DNA of 7,084 bases, taken from positions 1 through 7,084 of the forward strand of contig CAZPFP010000033.1 of assembly GCA_964585895.1 (NCBI GenBank), given 5' to 3'. The stretch comes from CAZPFP01 sp964585895. GTDB taxonomy: Bacteria > Patescibacteriota > Microgenomatia > PFEM01 > JAHIFH01. A program made the position numbers and the translations under genes. This document shows, piece after piece, positions 1-5,834 of this stretch (within the stretch, counting starts at the first letter, position 1; every line of letters begins with the position of its first letter). A model generated the notes under the pieces. That model ran no database searches. It worked only from the letters and a program-made list of their open reading frames with translations, and was not told where the DNA came from.

Positions 1-872
1 TTGATTTGTTTTTTATGACCTTGCCTTTAATGAGAAAAAGAAAAACGGTGGTGACCATTCACGATACCACTCCTCTAGTTTTTCCTGAACATTTTCCTCC
101 GGGAGTAAAAGGAAAGCTAAGATTTGGTGCCCAAAAAATGGTTTTAAAGACAGTCAATGGTGTTATCACTGACTCGAGAAATTCCAAAAAAGACATTGTT
201 AAGTATCTGGGTTATCCAAAAGAAAAAATCTACGTTGTTCCCCTGGCGGCGGCTGATATTTTTAAACTGGTTGATGATACAAAAAAAATGGAAAAAGTGA
301 GAAAGAAATATCGCTTGCCGCGGCAATTCATCCTTTATATTGGCGATGTTAACTATCATAAAAATATTTTGAGTTTGGTTAAAGCTTGTAAATCAATTAA
401 ACTTCCCTTAGTGATTGCCGGCAAACAAGCAGCTCAAAAAACATTCGACGAGAATCATGTTGAAAATCAACCCCTGGTTCAATTAATTAAACTATATGGT
501 AAGGACCCGGAGGTCATCCGCTTGGGCTTTGTTCCCGATGAAGATTTGGTAATTATTTGCAATTTAGCGACTGTTTATTGTCAGCCTTCATTTTATGAAG
601 GCTTTGGCTTACCGGTTTTAGAAGCGATGGCTTGCGGGACGCCGGTGGTGACCAGTAAAAAGGCCAGTTTATCTGAAGTCACTGGTAAAGCCGCCGTCTT
701 TATCAATCCTTATGATATCAATGATATTGTCAATGGTTTAACCGTGGCGATTGAAGACGAAGGCTTAAGAGAAGATTTAATTGACCGGGGATTAAAGCAA
801 GTGAAAAAATTTAGTTGGGAAAAAACAGCCAATGAAACTTATAAAATCTATCAAAAAGTGGTTCAAGGATAA
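1..872 (+). CDS. Glycosyltransferase family 4 (MtfB-like), 5' partial
   Basis: This is the C-terminal part of a GT-B fold, family 4 glycosyltransferase, which moves a sugar from a nucleotide-sugar to a growing glycan at the cytoplasmic side of the membrane. The frame is already open at the left edge (GAT at 3-5, then TTG at 6), so roughly the first 80-100 residues of a usual 360-380 are missing and no true start is visible; the ATG at 15-17 is internal to the fold. Counting from the TTG at 6, an HD-x-x-P-x-x-F-P-E segment near residues 19-27 and a TDSRNSKKDI segment near 55-64 match the MtfB-like N-domain. The C-domain carries EGFGLPVLEAMACGTPVV, containing the E-x7-E nucleotide-sugar motif (first Glu at base 597), and ends in FSWEKTA, typical of the family. 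The substrate sugar cannot be read. It overlaps the next gene by 41 bases. Confidence 0.93.
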   Translation, partial: DLFFMTLPLMRKRKTVVTIHDTTPLVFPEHFPPGVKGKLRFGAQKMVLKTVNGVITDSRNSKKDIVKYLGYPKEKIYVVPLAAADIFKLVDDTKKMEKVRKKYRLPRQFILYIGDVNYHKNILSLVKACKSIKLPLVIAGKQAAQKTFDENHVENQPLVQLIKLYGKDPEVIRLGFVPDEDLVIICNLATVYCQPSFYEGFGLPVLEAMACGTPVVTSKKASLSEVTGKAAVFINPYDINDIVNGLTVAIEDEGLREDLIDRGLKQVKKFSWEKTANETYKIYQKVVQG

Positions 873-2007
873 TCAAAAGATTATTAATTTTCTTTTGGCG
901 GCCCTCGTAGTTTGGCGAGTAGTTTTAGTTATTTTAACTTTTATTGGCAGCAAATTTCTGCCCTTACGTGAAGGCTCCCTGGGTGGGGGAACGGCTTTAT
1001 ATTTAAAGAATCCTTTACTTTGGTCTTGGGCAAATTTCGATGGGGTTTATTATCTGACTATTGCCGAGCGGGGTTACAGTCAATTCCAGCATGCCTTCTT
1101 TCCTTTATACCCTTATCTTATTCGCTCTGTAGCGGATTTGATAGGAAACTATCTTTTGTCCGGGCTTTTAATTTCTCACTTTTCTTTGATTATCGCTCTT
1201 TATTTATTCTATAAATTGGTAAGGCTAGATTATAGTGAGGGAATTGCTAGAAGGTGTTTAGTTTATCTCCTTATTTTTCCCACCGCTTTTTATTTTGGCA
1301 GTCTTTACACCGAATCATTATTTTTAGCCCTGATTTTGGGTTCCTTTTATGCCGCCCGAAAAAAACACTGGTGGATAGCGGGGATTTTAGGGGCCTTTGC
1401 CAGCGCCACTCGCTTTGTAGGTATCTTTTTGTTTCCCGCTCTTTTAGTAGAGTGGTATCTCCAAAAAGGTGAGAGGAAGAAAAAAATTACCGAAGAAATC
1501 ATTGAGTGTTTACCTTTATTTTTCATTGCTGTTGGACTTTTATTTTACATGGGGTATTTGAAAGAAACGGTAGGTGACCCCCTTTATTTTATTCATATTC
1601 AACCCCTTTTTGGCGCCCAACAAACTGGTAGCAAGTTAATTCTTATTTATCAGGTCTTTTGGCGCTATTTTAAAATGTTGCTTACCGTCGAAAAATTGAC
1701 CCCAACTTATTTTGTCGTCATTTTGGAGACTTTAACCGCGGTTGCCTTTTTATTTTTGACTATTTTTGCTTATCTCCGGCGCTGGTTTGCTTACGTCACT
1801 TTTATGGCTTTGGCTTTTATTGCTCCAACCCTAACCGGTACTTTTTCTTCTCTACCTCGTTATGTTTTAGTTTTATTCCCGGGATTTATTCTTTTGGCGA
1901 TTTGGGCGGAAAAATATAAATCGGTAAGAATTTTATATCCCCTAATTGCTATTCCTTTATTAATTGTCTCCTTGTTTTTTTTCACTCGGGGATTTTGGCT
2001 AACCTAA
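832..2007 (+). CDS. PIG-V-like integral membrane glycosyltransferase (GT-C)
   Basis: This 391-residue polytopic membrane protein resembles the PIG-V/GPI18 mannosyltransferase family, whose GT-C members use a polyprenyl-phosphate sugar as donor and act outside the cytoplasmic membrane. Visible marks are an N-terminal membrane helix (about 18-40), then an extracytoplasmic loop with W66-x-N-F-D70-G-V-Y and ERGYS (79-83), the AFFPLYP block (88-94), FP at 149-150 followed by Y159-T-E161-S, and TRF at 193-195. The C-terminal half holds more helices and a GTFSSLPRY segment (336-344). About ten helices are visible by eye. The likely acid residues are D70 and E161, by family analogy. The ATG at 832 has GGGA (817-820) eleven bases upstream; it lies inside the preceding gene, and no better in-frame ATG precedes the first helix. 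The sugar could be mannose or another hexose. A more general GT39/GT83-like label is the alternative. Confidence 0.87.
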   Translation: MKLIKSIKKWFKDNQKIINFLLAALVVWRVVLVILTFIGSKFLPLREGSLGGGTALYLKNPLLWSWANFDGVYYLTIAERGYSQFQHAFFPLYPYLIRSVADLIGNYLLSGLLISHFSLIIALYLFYKLVRLDYSEGIARRCLVYLLIFPTAFYFGSLYTESLFLALILGSFYAARKKHWWIAGILGAFASATRFVGIFLFPALLVEWYLQKGERKKKITEEIIECLPLFFIAVGLLFYMGYLKETVGDPLYFIHIQPLFGAQQTGSKLILIYQVFWRYFKMLLTVEKLTPTYFVVILETLTAVAFLFLTIFAYLRRWFAYVTFMALAFIAPTLTGTFSSLPRYVLVLFPGFILLAIWAEKYKSVRILYPLIAIPLLIVSLFFFTRGFWLT

Positions 2008-2022
2008 AAGATGATTTATTAT

Positions 2023-2026
2023 GGGA
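2023..2026 (+). promoter_or_regulatory. Possible ribosome binding site for the flippase gene
   Basis: GGGA lies ten bases before the ATG at 2037 and about four before an in-frame TTG at 2031. The spacing favours ATG 2037 over the upstream in-frame TTG at 1995, which would start inside the preceding gene and add a polar 14-residue leader. It is a short match in AT-rich sequence, so the support is modest. Confidence 0.45.
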
Positions 2027-2036
2027 AAATTTGAAA

Positions 2037-3305
2037 ATGTTAAATTACATTGAAACCATTATAAAAAGATTCACTAAAAGCCAACTGTTAACTGGCAGTT
2101 TAATCATGATGATTGGCGGCTTAATCACTGGTTTTGGCAATTATCTTTTTCATCTTTTAATGGGGCGAATGTTGGGACCGGTTGATTATGGCATATTAGC
2201 TTCACTTATCTCTCTTCTCTATCTCTTAAGTATTCCGGTGGGAACGCTTAATTTAGTTATCGTTAAATTTGTTTCTACTCTAAAAGGACAGAAAAAACTG
2301 GGGGCGGTGGGCTCTTTTTTCAAAGTTGTTAATCAAAAAGTTTTTTTTCTTGGCTTGGCGATGCTTTTGGTTTATTTTATTTTGAATCCTATTTTAACTT
2401 CTTTTTTACACCTCAATTCAAGTTTGCCTTTAATCATTATTGGCGGTATTGCCCTGATTGTCATTATGACAATGATTAATCGAGCCACTCTCCAGGGTTT
2501 GTTACGATTTAACTATCTTGCTGCCAGTAATGTTTCAGAGATTGTGGTTAAATTACCTTGTGCTGTTTTGTTGGTGATTTGGGGTTTAAAAGTTAATGGC
2601 GCTCTTTTGGCAATTGTGATTGGCGGGATGGTTGCTTATTCTTTTTCCCTTTTTCCTTTGCGACAATTACTGGCAGCGAAAACCAAAAGTAGTGTTTTTG
2701 CTAAAAAAGAAATTCTTTCTTTTGCCGTTCCTGTTTTCTTGTCCACTTTGGCTTTTACCTCACTTTATACCACGGACATTATTTTAGTCCGCCACTTTCT
2801 TATTGCCCAACAAGCAGGTTTTTATGCCGCCTTGGCCACTTTGGGAAAAATTATTTATTTTGTTTCTCTGCCTATTATTTTAGTGTTGTTTCCGATGGTG
2901 GCCGAACGTCATGCTAACGGTCAGCATTATCGACCTTTACTTTTTGCCAGCTCAGCTTTAGTGGGATTGGCCGGTTTTGGAATAACTCTGATTTATTTTC
3001 TTTTTCCCGGGTTGATGGTGAAAACCCTTTTTGGCAGTGATTATTTACCGGCGGCTTCAAACCTAGGTGCTTTTGCCATTTTTTTAAGCCTTTATTCTTT
3101 TTCCTTTCTTTTGGTCAATTTCAATCTTTCCATTGATAGAACAAAAGTGGTTCTTTTGCCAATTGTGGCCGCGATTTTACAGATAATTTTGATTTCCTTA
3201 TTCCACCAAAATATTGGTCAAATCATCAGCATTTCAATCGGCATAACGGTCTTTCTTCTTTTTTCGCTCCTAATTTTTGGTAAAATAAAGACAACTAAAA
3301 AATGA
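2037..3305 (+). CDS. Wzx-like oligosaccharide flippase (MOP superfamily)
   Basis: This 422-residue membrane protein belongs to the polysaccharide transporter branch of the MOP/MATE superfamily, which moves lipid-linked oligosaccharides from the inner to the outer face of the cytoplasmic membrane. The diagnostic signature follows the first helix: GRMLGPVDYG at residues 43-52. Repeated hydrophobic spans of about 20 residues cover nearly the whole protein, 12 or so by eye. The second-half repeat has TTDIILVRHF (255-264), then AGFYAA (270-275) and the SLPIILVLFP segment (287-296), matching the family's second bundle. Length is normal. ATG 2037 is chosen over an in-frame TTG at 1995 because of the GGGA upstream and because the added leader is polar; the TTG form would be 436 residues and overlap the previous gene by 13 bases. 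The stop overlaps the next start as ATGA, implying coupled translation. Substrate is presumably the glycan made by the neighbouring transferases. Confidence 0.93.
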   Translation: MLNYIETIIKRFTKSQLLTGSLIMMIGGLITGFGNYLFHLLMGRMLGPVDYGILASLISLLYLLSIPVGTLNLVIVKFVSTLKGQKKLGAVGSFFKVVNQKVFFLGLAMLLVYFILNPILTSFLHLNSSLPLIIIGGIALIVIMTMINRATLQGLLRFNYLAASNVSEIVVKLPCAVLLVIWGLKVNGALLAIVIGGMVAYSFSLFPLRQLLAAKTKSSVFAKKEILSFAVPVFLSTLAFTSLYTTDIILVRHFLIAQQAGFYAALATLGKIIYFVSLPIILVLFPMVAERHANGQHYRPLLFASSALVGLAGFGITLIYFLFPGLMVKTLFGSDYLPAASNLGAFAIFLSLYSFSFLLVNFNLSIDRTKVVLLPIVAAILQIILISLFHQNIGQIISISIGITVFLLFSLLIFGKIKTTKK

Positions 3306-4102
3306 AAAAGAAAAAAAATCATTTTCTTTCCGTGGTCATCCCTGCTTATAAACAGGAAAAAACGATTGCCAGGGATTTAAGACGAATTGAAGAGGTGCTT
3401 GATAAAATTCGTTATGACTATGAAATTATCTGTGTGGTTGATGGAAAAATTGATAAAACCTTTGAGAACGCTAAAAAAATTGAATCAAACAAAATTAAAG
3501 TTGTTGGCTATAAAAAGAATAGAGGTAAGGGTCATGCGGTTCGTTACGGTATGGCCAGAGCTAAAGGCGACCTAATTGCTTTTATTGATGCGGGCATGGA
3601 AATCGACCCCAATGGGATCAGTATGATTTTAGAACACATGGAATGGTACGAAGCGGATGCTATTGTTGGTTCTAAACGGCACCCCGTTTCCCAAGTAAGC
3701 TATCCTTTTAAAAGAAGAGTTATTAGTCGGTTTTATCAGCTCTTTGTAAGAATTTTTACTGGTCTTAATGTCCGGGATACTCAAGCCGGATTGAAAATTT
3801 TTCGGCGTAAAGTATTGGAAAATGTTTTACCGCGCTTACTGGTTAAACAATATGCCTTTGACCTGGAAATGTTGACGGTTGCTAATCGACTAGGATATAA
3901 AAGAATTTTCGAAGCTCCAATTAAAATAGATTATAATTTTGAAGATTTAACCCATGCAGCCACGATTGAGGCAATGCGGGGGGCTTTCATTGACACCCTA
4001 GCAATCATTTATCGCCTCCGAATTCTTCGTTATTATGATGACCACAATAAACGAAAATGGAAACATGACCCTGATTTGGATTTTAAAGTAAATATTGGCT
4101 AA
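3302..4102 (+). CDS. DPM1-like polyprenyl-phosphate glycosyltransferase (GT2)
   Basis: This 266-residue GT-A fold enzyme resembles dolichyl/polyprenyl-phosphate sugar synthases, which transfer a hexose from a nucleotide-sugar to the carrier lipid phosphate at the cytoplasmic face. In order: VVIPAYKQEKTI (11-22), a VVDGKIDKT nucleotide-binding segment (45-53) in place of the usual VDDGS, N73-RGKGHAVR, IDAGMEIDP (95-103) where the metal-binding DXD normally reads DAD, GSKRHP (123-128), and RDTQAGLKIFRR (158-169), a strong DPM1-type block. FDLEML is at 186-191. No membrane helices follow the catalytic domain, unlike GtrB-type relatives; the C-terminus is a basic, aromatic tail (about 230-266) that might sit at the membrane surface. 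The ATGA overlap couples it to the flippase gene. It would plausibly supply the lipid donor for the PIG-V-like enzyme encoded upstream. The sugar is not known. Confidence 0.9.
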   Translation: MKKKKNHFLSVVIPAYKQEKTIARDLRRIEEVLDKIRYDYEIICVVDGKIDKTFENAKKIESNKIKVVGYKKNRGKGHAVRYGMARAKGDLIAFIDAGMEIDPNGISMILEHMEWYEADAIVGSKRHPVSQVSYPFKRRVISRFYQLFVRIFTGLNVRDTQAGLKIFRRKVLENVLPRLLVKQYAFDLEMLTVANRLGYKRIFEAPIKIDYNFEDLTHAATIEAMRGAFIDTLAIIYRLRILRYYDDHNKRKWKHDPDLDFKVNIG

Positions 4103-4107
4103 AGATA

Positions 4108-5088
4108 ATGTCCCCAAAAATTTCCATTATCATTCCTGTTAAAGAGATTAATGATTATCTCCGCCGGGAAACGATTCTGGCAATCTTAAAACAAACTTAC
4201 AAAGAATTTGAAATTATTATTCTGCCTGATAAAAAAACAAAGGAAAAATTTCCAAAAACCAGAATTATTTCCACTTTCCCCAAAACCGGACCAGCGGATA
4301 AAAGAGATCTGGGGGCAAAAAAAGCTAAGGGTGAAATCTTGGCTTTTCTTGATGATGATTCTTACCCAGATAAAAACTGGCTTAAAAATGCGGTTAGAAT
4401 TTTTGGAGAGAGTGAGGAAATTACCGGGGTTTGCGGGCCAGCCTTAACACCACCAGAAAATAATCTTCGCCAAAAGGCTTCCGGTTATGTTTGGTCGACT
4501 TGGTTGGGGAGCGGCGGAGCCGGAACCTATCGGTGTGCCATTAGTTCTCGCCAAGAAGTGGATGATTATCCGACCGTCAATTTTTTAGTCAGGAAAAAAG
4601 ATTTTTGGAAAGTTGGCGGGTTTGACTCTCATTTCTGGCCGGGTGAGGATACGAAATTGTGTTTAGATTTGACCAGAAAACTGAAAAAGAAAATTATTTA
4701 TGACCCAAGAGTTTTAGTTTATCATCACCGCCGGGAAGTTTTTGGACCTCATCTTAAACAAATCTCTCGTTACGCCATTCACCGGGGTCATTTTGCTCGG
4801 ATTTTACCTGAGACCTCTTTAAGAATAGGCTATCTGATACCCACGCTTTTTGCCTTGGGTTTAATTTTTGGTTTTTTTCTTTCATTTATTCATCCCCTTT
4901 TTCAGTTTATTTATCTCTTTGTCCTTGGTGTTTATCTGATAGCTCTTTTAGTCACTGTTGTTCAGGTTTATCTGAAAGAAAAAAATTTCAAATTAGTTAT
5001 TTTAGTTATCCCTTCAATTTTCATTACCCATTTTGTTTATGGGGTTTTGTTTATTCAAGGCTTCCTTTCGCCAAAACTGAAAAGATGA
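4108..5088 (+). CDS. Membrane-anchored family 2 glycosyltransferase
   Basis: This 326-residue protein has an N-terminal GT-A catalytic domain (about 1-225) and a C-terminal membrane region with roughly three helices (about 241-265, 267-290 and 298-320). The catalytic domain shows SIIIPVKE (6-13), GEILAFLDDDSYPD (75-88) with the DXD metal/nucleotide-sugar site, a P-T-V-N-F-L-V-R acceptor strand (155-162), VGGFDSHF (169-176) and the G179-E-D181 acidic pair that usually contributes the catalytic base. An HHRRE segment (206-210) follows. The first nucleotide-binding loop is unusual: where most GT2 enzymes have VDDGS, this one reads LPDKKTK (39-45). Five bases separate it from the preceding gene and no clear ribosome binding site is present, so translation probably continues from upstream. 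The stop overlaps the next start as ATGA. It probably adds a sugar to a membrane-bound glycan; donor and acceptor are unknown. Confidence 0.92.
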   Translation: MSPKISIIIPVKEINDYLRRETILAILKQTYKEFEIIILPDKKTKEKFPKTRIISTFPKTGPADKRDLGAKKAKGEILAFLDDDSYPDKNWLKNAVRIFGESEEITGVCGPALTPPENNLRQKASGYVWSTWLGSGGAGTYRCAISSRQEVDDYPTVNFLVRKKDFWKVGGFDSHFWPGEDTKLCLDLTRKLKKKIIYDPRVLVYHHRREVFGPHLKQISRYAIHRGHFARILPETSLRIGYLIPTLFALGLIFGFFLSFIHPLFQFIYLFVLGVYLIALLVTVVQVYLKEKNFKLVILVIPSIFITHFVYGVLFIQGFLSPKLKR

Positions 5089-5834
5089 AGATTTTAGGAC
5101 ATGCTTATATTGCCACTCGCGCTGTTGAGGGCGACAATCAGTTATTAATTGTTGGAGCCCTTCTACCTGAAATGCTTCCCTACGTTCCCAATGATGTTTT
5201 TGAATACAAAGAGTTACACGAGGGCGGGAAAAAATTGCTTGATTATCTTAATAAAAACTATCCTGAAAAACGAGACCTAGCTTTAGGTTTGTTATCTCAT
5301 GGGGTTGAATTTGGGGCCGATAAGTTTAGTGAGGAATTAGAGCAGTTGGTGGGTAAGAAGCGGGACCAGTTAATAAAAGATATAACTCAAGCGAATTCTG
5401 TTACTTTAGAAATTGCCAAAGGAAGACTTCATAATTATGTTGGCTTAGGAATTGATTGGTTGCTGGTTCAAAATGAACCAGAACTAGTGAAAGAAGTGCA
5501 AAAGACACTAAGGGAAATTGATGTCGAGGAAGTTAGCCATTTATTGGCTGAAGGATTTGGAAAAGATGAAACCAGAGTCAAATCAATGATTGAGACTCTT
5601 TTTAGAGGGATCTATCGACCGGAAGATCTTACTTCTATTAAAGGTTTGGTTCGGATTTGGGCAAGACAAGCAAGCGGATTGCCAGAAAAAGACAGAGTGG
5701 ATATTCGAAAAGCAACTGAGCTTATTCGAGATTGCTCTGACTTATTAGTAGGAGATTGGAGAAGTTGCCTAGAATCAACTAGAATTGGGGTGAAAGAAAA
5801 TTTACAACCCTTTGTAATAAAAGAAAAGAAATAA
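5085..5834 (+). CDS. Putative metal-dependent hydrolase, zinc-phospholipase-C-like
   Basis: This 249-residue protein is not firmly recognised. It is largely helical and soluble, with no signal peptide or clear membrane helix. The spacing of potential metal ligands loosely follows the zinc-dependent phospholipase C / S1-P1 nuclease style: GHAYIA with H6, then VGALLPEM with E29 (related proteins usually have PD here), H45, GLLSH with H72 followed by D79, and LHNYVGLGID with H116 and D124. The usual HxxxD/E spacing is not kept in the third and fourth elements, so catalytic function is uncertain. The C-terminal half (about 130-249) is charged and helical with no motif I can name. The start is fixed by the ATGA overlap with the glycosyltransferase gene, and the end by the TAATG overlap with the radical SAM gene. 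The coupling suggests a shared pathway, perhaps lipid or nucleotide phosphate-ester chemistry, but this is inference. The coding call is firm; the family call is tentative. Confidence 0.6.
   Translation: MKILGHAYIATRAVEGDNQLLIVGALLPEMLPYVPNDVFEYKELHEGGKKLLDYLNKNYPEKRDLALGLLSHGVEFGADKFSEELEQLVGKKRDQLIKDITQANSVTLEIAKGRLHNYVGLGIDWLLVQNEPELVKEVQKTLREIDVEEVSHLLAEGFGKDETRVKSMIETLFRGIYRPEDLTSIKGLVRIWARQASGLPEKDRVDIRKATELIRDCSDLLVGDWRSCLESTRIGVKENLQPFVIKEKK

Noticed and set aside
144..359. 71-codon open frame on the minus strand within the GT4 gene.
   Set aside because: Antisense to conserved GT4 sequence with no family resemblance; a chance open frame.
869..884. Short hairpin ATAATC-AAAA-GATTAT across the GT4 stop codon, followed by a T-rich stretch.
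   Set aside because: The stem is only six mostly A/T pairs and lies inside the start of the next gene, so it is unlikely to act as a terminator; such hairpins arise easily in AT-rich DNA.
1020..1472. Two plus-strand open frames (64 and 72 codons) inside the PIG-V-like gene.
   Set aside because: They are out-of-frame readings of T-rich membrane-helix codons, giving low-complexity hydrophobic peptides without their own ribosome binding sites.
1975..1982. Run of eight T near the end of the PIG-V-like gene, looking like a terminator tail.
   Set aside because: No GC-rich stem precedes it and it encodes Phe residues of a membrane helix; a similar run occurs inside the flippase gene at 2341-2348.
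3311..3318. Run of eight A just after the DPM1-like start codon, considered as a frameshift or slippage site.
   Set aside because: The frame reads smoothly through it as a lysine-rich leader into the conserved VVIPAY strand, so no slippage is needed to explain the protein.
3387..4447. Short open frames at 3387-3575 and 4208-4447 inside the two GT2 genes.
   Set aside because: They are shifted-frame lysine- and leucine-rich readings of AT-rich coding sequence, wholly inside conserved catalytic domains.
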